In this document: piece after piece, positions 8,757-16,719 of the stretch
Layout of the letters: each line of letters starts with the position of its first letter
Numbering within the stretch: position 1 is the stretch's first letter
Source of the DNA: JAGGAG01 sp964638035
Lineage (GTDB): Bacteria; Gemmatimonadota; Gemmatimonadetes; Gemmatimonadales; GWC2-71-9
Length of the DNA stretch: 64,000 nucleotides
Reading direction: 5' to 3'
NCBI GenBank assembly: GCA_964638035.1
Contig: CAZWXD010000002.1
Location: 119,821 to 183,820 of the forward strand
Position numbers and translations under genes: made by a program
The notes under the pieces: generated by a model
Told to the model about the DNA's origin: nothing
The model's input: the letters and a program-made list of their open reading frames with translations, nothing else
The model's database searches: none

Positions 8757-9266
8757 GTGGTCGTGGGACAGCACCGACGGGGTGGGATGTGGCTGGCGGT
8801 CGTGCTCCTGGTGGCGCTGCCGGCCGGTGTGGCGGCGCAAGTGCAGGTGTCGAAGCCGTCGTCGCCGGAGGACGCGATGAACCAGTTCCTCCAGGCGGTC
8901 GCCGACAGCAACCTGACGCGCATGGCGCAGTTGTGGGGCACCGACAAGGGTTCCGCGGCGAAGACACGGCAACCGAACGAGTTCCAGAAGCGGGTCTTCC
9001 TCATGCACGCCTTCCTCAAGGGCGGCACCATGCGCATTGCCAACTCGGTGCCGGATCCCGCGGTCAAGGGTCGGCAGCAGATGCTGCTTGACTTCCGCCG
9101 TGGTGACTGCCAGCGCACCGTCCCTGCCGCGACGGTGCTGACGAAGGACGAGGGGTGGATCGTCAACTCGATTGACGTGAGCACGGTGGGCGTGCCGGGC
9201 CGCGCGTGTGGCGCGGGCGCCGATTCGGCCGCGGCCTCCGCCGGCAATGCCGGCAATCCTGGCTAG
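8757..9266 (+). CDS. Secreted hypothetical protein
   Basis: About 169 residues. A signal peptide (MWLAVVLLVALPAGVAAQ) is clear, then a helical stretch SSPEDAMNQFLQAVADSNL that resembles the first helix of SnoaL/NTF2-like secreted proteins, ending in an Ala/Gly-rich tail. I do not recognise a family with confidence. The start is uncertain between GTG 8757, GTG 8763 and ATG 8787. An AGGTGG-like site sits just before the two GTG codons. The stop TAG overlaps the stop of the convergent epimerase gene in the shared tetranucleotide CTAG at 9263-9266. Confidence 0.65.
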   Translation: MVVGQHRRGGMWLAVVLLVALPAGVAAQVQVSKPSSPEDAMNQFLQAVADSNLTRMAQLWGTDKGSAAKTRQPNEFQKRVFLMHAFLKGGTMRIANSVPDPAVKGRQQMLLDFRRGDCQRTVPAATVLTKDEGWIVNSIDVSTVGVPGRACGAGADSAAASAGNAGNPG

Positions 9267-9670
9267 CCGGGGGCTCGTTCGGAGAGTTCGATGAGGATGC
9301 CGGCGGTGGCCCGGGGGTGCAGGAAGGCAATCCGGCGCCCATGGGCCCCGATCCGGGGCTCCTCATCCACGAGCTGGTAGCCGCGGCTGCGGGCGGATGC
9401 GAGGGCCGCATCGAGGTCTGGCACTTCGTAACACACATGGTGAATGCCGGGTCCGCGCCGCGCAAGGAAGCGTGCGATGGGGCTGGCGTCATCCAGCGGC
9501 TCGAGCAGCTCCACCTGGGGCCCGCCGAAGGGCAGTGAGACGATGGCGGCGCCATCAGACCTGGCCGTGTGGCCGGGTTCGACGCCGAGCACGTCGCGAT
9601 AGAAGGCAAGGGCGTCGCGGATGCTGGTTACCGCAATGCCGATATGGGCAATCCTGGGCTGGTCAGGCAT
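9263..9670 (-). CDS. mce: Methylmalonyl-CoA epimerase
   Basis: A 135-residue glyoxalase-fold (VOC) protein that interconverts (R)- and (S)-methylmalonyl-CoA. The first motif is RIAHIGIAV with the metal-binding His. The middle QVELLEPLD segment, the GIHHVCYEVPDLDAAL motif and the final GILIELSE glutamate complete the metal site. Length is normal. It likely serves propionyl-CoA and branched-chain catabolism, but no mutase or carboxylase gene is nearby. The ATG lies six bases after a TAAGTT -10-like hexamer, which predicts a leaderless transcript. It converges on the gene at 8757 with overlapping stop codons. Confidence 0.92.
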   Translation of the reverse strand: MPDQPRIAHIGIAVTSIRDALAFYRDVLGVEPGHTARSDGAAIVSLPFGGPQVELLEPLDDASPIARFLARRGPGIHHVCYEVPDLDAALASARSRGYQLVDEEPRIGAHGRRIAFLHPRATAGILIELSERAPG

Positions 9671-9674
9671 GGCC

Positions 9675-9683
9675 CTAACTTAG
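9675..9683. promoter_or_regulatory. Palindromic -10-like element CTAACTTAG shared by mce (-) and trxA (+)
   Basis: The nonamer is CTAA-C-TTAG, perfectly symmetric about the central C. Read rightward it gives TAACTT (9676-9681) for trxA. Read leftward it gives TAAGTT (9682-9677) for mce. Both fit the TAnnTT form found elsewhere here, so one site could fire in both directions. Confidence 0.5.
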
Positions 9684-9733
9684 CAGGCGCGGCCGCAGCG
9701 TGGCTGCGCCATCAATGAAAGGAAGCGGGGAGC

Positions 9734-10072
9734 ATGACCGAAGTCGCAACAAAGCCAACGGCGGTCACGGATGACACCTTCACCGCCATGGTGGAGCAGT
9801 CCAGGGGACTCGTGCTGGTTGATTTCTGGGCAACGTGGTGCGGCCCGTGCCAGATGATTGCCCCCATCCTGGACCAGCTCGCGGGCCAGTATGCCGGCCG
9901 GGTACGCATCTACAAGCTCGACACCGATGCCAACCAGAAGACCGCCTTCAAGTTCAACATCCGGTCCATCCCCGCCGTGCTCTTCTTCAAGGATGGCAAG
10001 CACGTCGATACCGTCATTGGCGCGGTGCCGCGCCAGGCGCTCGAGGCCAGGATCGAGCAGCACCTGCGGTAG
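9734..10072 (+). CDS. trxA: Thioredoxin
   Basis: A 112-residue single-domain cytoplasmic thioredoxin that reduces protein disulfides using electrons from thioredoxin reductase. The active site is FWATWCGPCQMIAP, with both redox cysteines. The cis-proline motif IRSIPAVLFFKDG and the usual C-terminal helix are present. ATG at 9734 has GGGGAG just upstream. It stands as a probable single-gene transcript: a TAACTT element lies about 55 bases upstream and a perfect hairpin follows the stop. Confidence 0.96.
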   Translation: MTEVATKPTAVTDDTFTAMVEQSRGLVLVDFWATWCGPCQMIAPILDQLAGQYAGRVRIYKLDTDANQKTAFKFNIRSIPAVLFFKDGKHVDTVIGAVPRQALEARIEQHLR

Positions 10073-10092
10073 CGGCGGAACGGTTCGTGGTG

Positions 10093-10124
10093 ACGGGGGC
10101 GCCAGGCAATCCTGGCGCCCCCGT
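10093..10124 (+). terminator. Perfect 14-bp hairpin after trxA
   Basis: ACGGGGGCGCCAGG pairs perfectly with CCTGGCGCCCCCGT around a CAAT loop. The tail TAGCTTT is a weak U-tract, and the same bases form the -10-like TAGCTT of the next operon. Probably an intrinsic terminator; by base pairing it is symmetric, but only the plus side has T residues. Confidence 0.75.
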
Positions 10125-10130
10125 TAGCTT
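10125..10130 (+). promoter_or_regulatory. TAnnTT -10-like element of the rsmI run
   Basis: TAGCTT followed by TCG, immediately after the trxA hairpin and about 55 bases before the rsmI ATG. Confidence 0.4.
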
Positions 10131-10185
10131 TCGGGAGCGTGAAACCGCAGCAGCGTGGGCCTGACGACCTGATGCACCTGGTGCC

Positions 10186-11016
10186 ATGACGACCCTCTAT
10201 GTCGTTGCCACTCCCCTTGGCAATCTCGCCGACCTGAGCGCCCGCGCGATCGAGGTGCTGCGTGCCGTACCGGTCGTCGCGGCCGAGGATACGCGGCGGA
10301 CCCGTCCCTTGCTGGAACACCTGGGTGCCGCCCCCAGGCTGGTGAGCTTCCACGCGCATTCGGGGCGTGCCCGGCGTGACACGTTGCTCGAGATCCTCGA
10401 GGAGGGGCGGGACGTGGCCCTGGTGACCGACGCCGGGACGCCGGGCATCAGTGACCCGGGCCATGACCTCGTCGCGGCGGCCCGCGCGGCAGGGCACGCG
10501 GTGGTGCCAATCCCGGGACCGTCCGCCGTGGCGGTGGCCCTGTCGGTATCGGGCTTCCCGGCGGATCGCTTCCTCTTCCTCGGATTCATCCCGCGAAAGG
10601 GCGCGGAGCGTCGCCGCCTCCTGGCGCGGGCGGCAGCAGAAGAGTGGAGCGTGGTCTTCTACGAGGCGCCAGGGCGGGTCGCCGAGCTGCTCACCGACCT
10701 GGCCGCTGCGGCCGGCGCCGAGCGCCGCGTCACCGTGGGGCGCGAACTCACGAAGCGGTTCGAGGAATTCCTGAGCGGCACACTGGCGGAGGTGGCGGCT
10801 CACGTCGCGGCCTCGGAACCCCGGGGCGAGTTTACCGTAGTGCTCGAGGGTACCGGCGAACCGCCTCCCCCGGAGGATCGGGGAGAAGAGGCGGCCGGCG
10901 CGGCGCGCACCTGGCTCACCGAAGGGATCTCCCGGAAGGAAGCGGCGCAACGCGTCGCACAGGAGTTTGGCCTCTCGCGCAACGATGCCTACCGGCTCGT
11001 CATGGACCTCGAATGA
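10186..11016 (+). CDS. rsmI: 16S rRNA (cytidine(1402)-2'-O)-methyltransferase
   Basis: A 276-residue SAM-dependent tetrapyrrole-methylase-fold enzyme that 2'-O-methylates C1402 in the ribosomal P-site decoding region. It begins with TLYVVATPLGNLADLSARA. The AAEDTRRTRPLLEHL, VTDAGTPGISDPG and PIPGPSAVAVALSVSG motifs of the family all follow. A C-terminal helical region (EGISRKEAAQRVAQEFGL) is also usual. It is the first gene of a long overlapping plus-strand run. The next ATG overlaps its stop as ATGA, although the downstream genes are not related in function. Confidence 0.96.
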   Translation: MTTLYVVATPLGNLADLSARAIEVLRAVPVVAAEDTRRTRPLLEHLGAAPRLVSFHAHSGRARRDTLLEILEEGRDVALVTDAGTPGISDPGHDLVAAARAAGHAVVPIPGPSAVAVALSVSGFPADRFLFLGFIPRKGAERRRLLARAAAEEWSVVFYEAPGRVAELLTDLAAAAGAERRVTVGRELTKRFEEFLSGTLAEVAAHVAASEPRGEFTVVLEGTGEPPPPEDRGEEAAGAARTWLTEGISRKEAAQRVAQEFGLSRNDAYRLVMDLE

Positions 11017-11714
11017 CCCCTGGCTGTCAGCTTTCGCTCCTGGCCACGTGCCTGGTGCTGCAGGTGGCGCCCCTCGGGGCGCAGGCGGCCCGGCACGATG
11101 GGGCGGTCACGCCCTGGCAGGGGATCGGGCGCCTGCACTATGACGGCGGCGGTGACTGGTACGCCAACCCGTCGAGCCTGCCTAACCTCCTGGAGGCCAT
11201 CCGGGAGGCCACCGGCATTCCGGTGGAGCGCGAGGAGCGCGTGGTCACCCTGTCGTCGGATGAACTCTGGAGCGTGCCGTACCTGTACGCCACCGGGCAC
11301 GGCAATGTGCATTTCTCTGATGCCGACCTGGCCACGCTCCGGCGGTACCTCGAGCAGGGCGGGTTCTTTCACGTCGATGACAACTACGGCATGGATGCAT
11401 CGATCCGCCGTGAACTGGGACGACTCTTCCCCGACCATCCCCTGGTGGAGGTTCCGCTCGACCACCCCATTTACCGGGTGATCTTTTCGTTCCCGCGCGG
11501 AATTCCCAAGATCCACGAGCACGATGGCAAGCCGGCGCAGGGATTCGGGATCTTCCTGGGCGACCGCCTCGTGGTCTTCTACTCCTACCAGACCGACCTG
11601 GGCGATGGGTGGGAGGATCCCCAGGTGCACAATGATCCACCTGCCTTGCGAGAGGCCGCCCTGAAGATGGGCGTGAACCTGTATGCCTGGGCGCTGGCCC
11701 AGGGTGGGGAATGA
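11013..11714 (+). CDS. DUF4159 domain secreted protein
   Basis: A 233-residue protein starting at the ATG that overlaps the rsmI stop (ATGA). The N-terminal segment LSLLATCLVLQVAPLGAQAA is a signal peptide. The body matches DUF4159: a YDGGGDWYANPSSLPNLL start, DELWSVPYLYATGHGNVHF, then GGFFHVDDNYGMDASI and a late VVFYSYQTDLGDGWED. DUF4159 proteins have a GATase/ThuA-like fold and are usually encoded beside MoxR, DUF58 and BatA-type genes in Bacteroidota and relatives. Here the neighbours are a DUF4175-like and a TPR protein, but no MoxR gene is present. Biochemical role unknown; envelope-associated by inference. Confidence 0.85.
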   Translation: MTPGCQLSLLATCLVLQVAPLGAQAARHDGAVTPWQGIGRLHYDGGGDWYANPSSLPNLLEAIREATGIPVEREERVVTLSSDELWSVPYLYATGHGNVHFSDADLATLRRYLEQGGFFHVDDNYGMDASIRRELGRLFPDHPLVEVPLDHPIYRVIFSFPRGIPKIHEHDGKPAQGFGIFLGDRLVVFYSYQTDLGDGWEDPQVHNDPPALREAALKMGVNLYAWALAQGGE

Positions 11715-14700
11715 GCCAGACCACCCTGGCCCTCGCCGCGTTGGCCCGGCCCCTCCGCGACCGGCGGCTCCTGGCTGGCCTGGCCCTGATCCTGGGCACC
11801 GCGCTCCTCGTGCTCGGGCTTGCCGCGGGGCTGGCACGCCTCGACGTGTGGCGGAGCCCCGTGTGGGTGCCGCTCGCGTGGATCATGGTGCTCGGACTGG
11901 CAGGAGCGGGTGCGTGGCTCCTGCCCAGGTGGAGCCGGCACTTCGGTGTGTCCGCCCTGGCTGAGCACCTGGAGCAGTCCGGGGGCTGGCGCATGGGCAC
12001 GCTTCGCTCCCACCTGCAGGCGAGCCAGGCAGGCACCAGCATGGCGTTGTGGCAGGTCGCCGACCAGCGCTCGGCCCGTACCGTGCAGGAGCGCGCCGCC
12101 ACGGCCCTGGCACCGCTCAGCGCGCGCGTGGCCCGCGAACTTGGGGCAGCGGCGATCGTGGCCATCCTTGGCGCCCTGACACTCGCGGTGGCCCGGCCCT
12201 TCTCCGGCCCTGGCGCCCTGTTGTGGCAGCCGCTCCGGGCCGCACGCGCGTCCGTGGCACCCGTCACGCTGCGCGCATCGGCGGACACGGTGGATCGCGG
12301 GCGCCCCGTGGTGCTGCGGGCCTCGAGCTTTGGCCGGCGCGATGCCATCCTGTGGCTTCGCGCGCCGGGTGAACCCTGGCGCGAGGTGCCGCTCACGCTC
12401 GGCGAGGACGGTGTCGCCGAGCATACGGTATCCTCGCTCGAATCCGACCTCTTTGCCCGCGTGACGAGCGGGGGGAGGGAGTCGGACACCGTCCGGGTGC
12501 ACGCCCGCCTCCCCGTCTTCCTCGCCACCATGCAGGTCACGGCGCGATACCCGGCATACCTGGGCCTGGAGGACGAGCCCCTGCCGCTCACCGGTGACAC
12601 GGTGCTCGTCCCCGAGGGCACGCGCCTCGACCTCGAGGGCGAGGCCACCGCCGAGCTGGCCTCGGCGCACCTGGAGAACGGCGCGGAGGTCGCAGCCCTC
12701 GAGGTGAGTGGCAGCCGCCTTCGGGGCAGCGTGGTCCCGCGGGCGTCCGGTACCTGGGCGCTGCAGGTGCGCACACGCTCGGGCGCGCCGCTCGCCGGGG
12801 AACCGGTGCGACTGTCGCTTCGCCTCCTGGCCGACAGTGCACCTGTAGCCGAGATCCCGGTGCCTGGCGTGGATACCACGGCCGCGGCAGGGCAGCGCGC
12901 GCCGATCGTGATCGATGCGCGCGACGACCATGGCATCACGCAGGTCGTGGTGGAGCTCCGCCGGGTTGATGGTGCGGGCCGAGCAGGCGGGTGGCAGGAG
13001 CAAGTGGTGTCACTGCCGCCTGGAACCGCTGACCGCGCGATTGTCACGGTGCCGCTCGACCTTGCGGCGCTGGGCGTGGGAGCCGGCGACACGCTCCGAT
13101 ACCGGGCGCGGGTGGCAGACAACGCCCCGCGCCGCAGGACAGGTCGCTCGCGCGAGTATGCGCTGCGCGTGCTCACCATGGCCGAGGTCCGGTCGGCGTC
13201 GCGCGCGGCGTCCGACGCCGTGCAGGCGGCACTCGATTCCCTTACGCGCGCGAGCAAGGCGCTGGAGCGGCAGGCCGAGGACCTCGCCCGCTCCCAGCCC
13301 CGCGATGCGACACGGGAGGGCCGCACCGCCGAGAGCCTCACCTTCGAGCAGGCGCGCAAGGCGGAGGCGGTCGCGGCGGCGCAGGAGCAGCTCCTGCGCG
13401 ATGCCGAGGCCGCGCGCGAACGACTGGATGAACTGGAGCGCATGACGGAGGCGGCCGGCAGCGCCGACTCGGCGTTCCGGGCGCGCCTCGATGAGGTGCG
13501 GCGCCAGCTCGACCAGGCGCTGACGCCGGAGCTCTGGGAGAAGCTGCGGGAGCTGCGCGAGTCCCTGCGGGACCTCGATGCCGGGCGGGCACAGGAGAAC
13601 CTTCGTGACCTGGCGAGGAAGCAACAGGACCTGCGCGAGGCGCTGGAGCGGAGCCGGGAGTTGTTCCGCCGCGCCGCGATGGAGGGCGAACTCAAGTCCC
13701 TTGCCGAGGAGTCTCGCGACCTGGCCTCGGGACAGCGCGAATGGAACAGGCAGGCGCTGACAGCTGACAGCCTGTCGGCGGGGGCACGGGAAGAGGCGCT
13801 GGCACAGCGCGCCGACTCGCTGGCCGCCTCCCTCCAGGAGCTGGCGGCGGAAGTCCAGCAGCCAGACCAGGCGGGGAAGCTGGATGACCTGGCCCAGCAG
13901 GCCGGCAAGGCCGCCCGGAAGATGCAGCAGGCGGCGGCGAGTGCCCGGCAGGGGCAGCGGCAGCAGGCACGCCAGCAGGGCGAAGAGGCCGAGCAGCAGC
14001 TCGAGCCGCTCGGCGAGCAGCTGGATGAGCAGCGCGAGGACATGGCCGGCGGGTGGCGCGAGGAGGTCACCCGCCAGCTCGACCAGGCGCTTGCCGACCT
14101 GAGTCGGCTCAGCGAGCGCCAGCTCGAGGTGACGCATGGGTTCGAGCGGGGCGACCCCACGTCCCGGTTGCGGTCGGAGCAGGGGGCCGTGGAGGAAGGG
14201 GTGCAGCGCCTCCTCGACCAGCTTCGGGATGCTGCCGGAAAGAATGCGCTGGTCTCACCCCAGATCGGCACAGCCCTGGGTGCCGCGCAACTGCAGATGC
14301 AGCGCGCCCGTGAGGCCATTGGCACGGCGAATCCCAACCAGCGTGAGGGCGGCGACCGGGCCGGTGATGCGCTGGACGCGCTGAACACCGCGGCCTACAG
14401 CCTCCTGCAGGCGCGAGGCGACGTGAGCGGCGCGCAGTCAGGCTCCGGCATGCAGGAGGCCGTCGAGCGCATGTCGCAGCTCGCACAGCAGCAGGGGCAG
14501 CTGGGCGAGCAGGGGGCGTCGCTCTTGCCGCAGATGGGGAATGCCGGTGCGGCCCAGCAGCTCGCACAGCTGGCGGCCCGGCAGCGCGCCCTGGCCCAGG
14601 AGCTGGAAAAGCTCCGCGGTCGCGGCAGCATGCCTGGGGCGGGTGAGATGGCCAATGAGGCGCAGGAGATGGCACGGCGCATGGAGGCGGGTCGCCTCGA

Positions 14701-14980
14701 CCGGGAGATGGTGGCACGGCAGGAGCGGCTCTTCCGCCGCATGCTCGACGCCGGGCGCACCCTGCAGGGTGAGGAGCGCGATGAACAGAAGGAACGGCAG
14801 AGCACATCGGCCACGGGCGACTCGGTGCGGCTCCCGCCGGCGCTGCGGGCACGCCTGGCGGACGACGCCGGACGCCTTCGCGTGCCCACCTGGGAGGAAC
14901 TGCAGCACCTCTCGCCGGCAGAGCGCCGGCTGGTGGTGGACTACTTCCGGCAACTCGCCACGCCGGAGTCGGTGCGATGA
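11711..14980 (+). CDS. DUF4175-like membrane-anchored giant coiled-coil protein
   Basis: A 1,089-residue protein whose ATG overlaps the DUF4159 stop. Two membrane segments lie near residues 20-75, with a third hydrophobic stretch near 145-165. Residues 180-480 form beta-rich Ig-like repeats. From about 490 onward the protein is almost continuous heptad-like helix rich in Glu, Arg, Gln and Ala. The last part has MPGAGEMANEAQEMARRME and a C-terminal LPPALRARLADDAGRLRVP region before LSPAERRLVVDYFRQL. That ending fits the DUF4175 family by memory. I infer an inner-membrane scaffold projecting a long coiled coil, acting with the secreted DUF4159 and TPR proteins. Confidence 0.75.
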   Translation: MSQTTLALAALARPLRDRRLLAGLALILGTALLVLGLAAGLARLDVWRSPVWVPLAWIMVLGLAGAGAWLLPRWSRHFGVSALAEHLEQSGGWRMGTLRSHLQASQAGTSMALWQVADQRSARTVQERAATALAPLSARVARELGAAAIVAILGALTLAVARPFSGPGALLWQPLRAARASVAPVTLRASADTVDRGRPVVLRASSFGRRDAILWLRAPGEPWREVPLTLGEDGVAEHTVSSLESDLFARVTSGGRESDTVRVHARLPVFLATMQVTARYPAYLGLEDEPLPLTGDTVLVPEGTRLDLEGEATAELASAHLENGAEVAALEVSGSRLRGSVVPRASGTWALQVRTRSGAPLAGEPVRLSLRLLADSAPVAEIPVPGVDTTAAAGQRAPIVIDARDDHGITQVVVELRRVDGAGRAGGWQEQVVSLPPGTADRAIVTVPLDLAALGVGAGDTLRYRARVADNAPRRRTGRSREYALRVLTMAEVRSASRAASDAVQAALDSLTRASKALERQAEDLARSQPRDATREGRTAESLTFEQARKAEAVAAAQEQLLRDAEAARERLDELERMTEAAGSADSAFRARLDEVRRQLDQALTPELWEKLRELRESLRDLDAGRAQENLRDLARKQQDLREALERSRELFRRAAMEGELKSLAEESRDLASGQREWNRQALTADSLSAGAREEALAQRADSLAASLQELAAEVQQPDQAGKLDDLAQQAGKAARKMQQAAASARQGQRQQARQQGEEAEQQLEPLGEQLDEQREDMAGGWREEVTRQLDQALADLSRLSERQLEVTHGFERGDPTSRLRSEQGAVEEGVQRLLDQLRDAAGKNALVSPQIGTALGAAQLQMQRAREAIGTANPNQREGGDRAGDALDALNTAAYSLLQARGDVSGAQSGSGMQEAVERMSQLAQQQGQLGEQGASLLPQMGNAGAAQQLAQLAARQRALAQELEKLRGRGSMPGAGEMANEAQEMARRMEAGRLDREMVARQERLFRRMLDAGRTLQGEERDEQKERQSTSATGDSVRLPPALRARLADDAGRLRVPTWEELQHLSPAERRLVVDYFRQLATPESVR

Positions 14981-16719
14981 CGCGGGCCGGGCGGTGCGTG
15001 CGTTGGCTGGCGCTGGCGGCCCTGGTGGCCGGCCTGCCACGGGCCGTGCATGGCCAGGTGGATTCGCTGAACCGGGCCTACGACCTCGAACGTCGCGGTA
15101 ACTACGCCGGTGCGGTCGATGCGTATCGTGCCGTCCTGAACTCCCGGCCAGGTGACGTTGGGGCGATCCTCGGGCTCGAGCGCGCCCTCCAGCCGCTCAA
15201 CCGCTCGGCGGAGATCGTGCCCGAGCTGTCGGCCGCCCTGGCCGCCAATCCCTCGTCGCCCGCACTGCTTGGCGTCGCGATCCGTACCTGGACGGCCCAG
15301 GGAGCCACCGACAGCGCGCAGCAGGCGGTGAACCGCTGGGCCGCGGTGGCGCCCGGTGACGAAGCGCCCTGGCGGGAGTGGGGCAACGCACTCCTGCTGC
15401 GGAGGGAGCGGGCCGCGGCCAGGAAGGCGTACCTGGCGGGCAGGCAGCGCCTGGGCCGACCCGAGGCACTCGCCCCTGAGGTTGCCCAGGTGCTGGTGCT
15501 CGAGGGCAACTACGCCGGGGCAGCGCGCGAGTGGGTGGTCGCCATCGAGCAGTTGCCGGGCTACCGGGCTGGCGCCGTCATTACGCTGCGGCAGGCACCC
15601 GACGCCCAGCGGAAGGAGGTGCTGCACGCCCTGCAGCAGTCGGGCAGCGTGGATGCGCGTCGGCTCGAGGCCGAACTGCGCGCCCGCTGGGGTGACCCGC
15701 TTGGTGGGTTCGACCTTTTGAACACCTCGCTGCCAGCGTCCGATGCCGACGCGGTGGACCTCCTGCGGCAGTTCAGTGAGGCGTTGCGGGGGCAGTCCGG
15801 GCCGGAGTACCGCCAGGCCATGGGCCGCACGCAGGAGGCCCTTGCCCAGCGCGCCCGGGGGGCGGCAGGGGCTCGGCTCCGGCTCGACGCGGCGCAGGCC
15901 TACCTCGATGGCGGGGATCGCACCTCGGCCCGGCGGGTGCTGGGAAGCCTGGCAGAGGGACGGGACGTGCCGCCGGCGCTGGCAGCCAGTGCGTCAGCCA
16001 CCCTCCTCCGGATCCTGGTCGAGGAAGGGAACATGGCCGAGGCGGAGCGGCGGCTGGCCGCCGCGGGAGAGGCGCTTCCGGCGGAGGAGCGGGCCGAGGT
16101 GACTCGCCGGCTGGCACTCGCGTGGGCCCGGAAGGGCCAGGTCGGCCGCGCCGACTCCATGCTCACCACCGACAGCTCCATTGCGGGGCTGGCGCTTCGG
16201 GGCCGCCTCCGGCTGTTTGCGGGCGACGTGGCCGGTGCGATGGCCATGCTGCGTGCGGCGGGGCCCTTCGCGGGAACGCGGGAGGAGGCCACCGAGCGCA
16301 CCGCGTTGCTTGCCCTCCTCCAGCCGCTCGGAGGCAATGCCAGCCCGAGGCTGGGCAGTGCCTTCCTGGCGCTGGAGCAGGGGGACACCGCGGCGGCCAT
16401 CACGGGGTTCAGCGAGTTGGGCCGCGTCCTGCCAGCAGATCAGGGCGGTGCAGAGCTGACGCTGCTGGCAGGACAACTCGAGGCGCGCCGTGGCCGTACC
16501 GAGCAGGCCGAGGCGCTGCTTCGTGCCGCGGCAGATTCCGCGGCGCCTGCGGCGGCGCCTGCGGCCCTGCTGGAACTCGGCCGGCTGCTGGCCCTCTCGG
16601 GCCGCCGTGCCGAGGCGGTGCCGGTGTTCGAGGAGTTGATCCTGTCCTACCCCAGGAGTGCGCTGGTGCCGCAGGCGCGACGCGCCCTCGATGACGCGAA
16701 GGGAGCGGTGCCGGAGTAA
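14977..16719 (+). CDS. Secreted tetratricopeptide-repeat protein
   Basis: A 580-residue protein with a signal peptide (WLALAALVAGLPRAVHGQ) and many helical repeats. The clearest are SLNRAYDLERRGNYAGAVDAY near residue 30 and the last copies near 470-575 (LLALSGRRAEAVPVFEELI). Spacing is about 34 residues, so TPR is the best label. The ATG overlaps the stop of the DUF4175-like gene as ATGA, so the two are almost certainly translationally coupled and probably act in one complex in the periplasm. No catalytic motif is visible. Confidence 0.8.
   Translation: MTRAGRCVRWLALAALVAGLPRAVHGQVDSLNRAYDLERRGNYAGAVDAYRAVLNSRPGDVGAILGLERALQPLNRSAEIVPELSAALAANPSSPALLGVAIRTWTAQGATDSAQQAVNRWAAVAPGDEAPWREWGNALLLRRERAAARKAYLAGRQRLGRPEALAPEVAQVLVLEGNYAGAAREWVVAIEQLPGYRAGAVITLRQAPDAQRKEVLHALQQSGSVDARRLEAELRARWGDPLGGFDLLNTSLPASDADAVDLLRQFSEALRGQSGPEYRQAMGRTQEALAQRARGAAGARLRLDAAQAYLDGGDRTSARRVLGSLAEGRDVPPALAASASATLLRILVEEGNMAEAERRLAAAGEALPAEERAEVTRRLALAWARKGQVGRADSMLTTDSSIAGLALRGRLRLFAGDVAGAMAMLRAAGPFAGTREEATERTALLALLQPLGGNASPRLGSAFLALEQGDTAAAITGFSELGRVLPADQGGAELTLLAGQLEARRGRTEQAEALLRAAADSAAPAAAPAALLELGRLLALSGRRAEAVPVFEELILSYPRSALVPQARRALDDAKGAVPE

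Noticed and set aside
11245..14388. A 1,047-residue open frame on the minus strand
   Set aside because: It is antisense to the coiled-coil DUF4175-like gene. Its composition (Ser, Arg and Ala rich, no motif) is that of a shadow frame in GC-rich DNA, while the plus frame has a coupled ATGA start and a clear domain layout.
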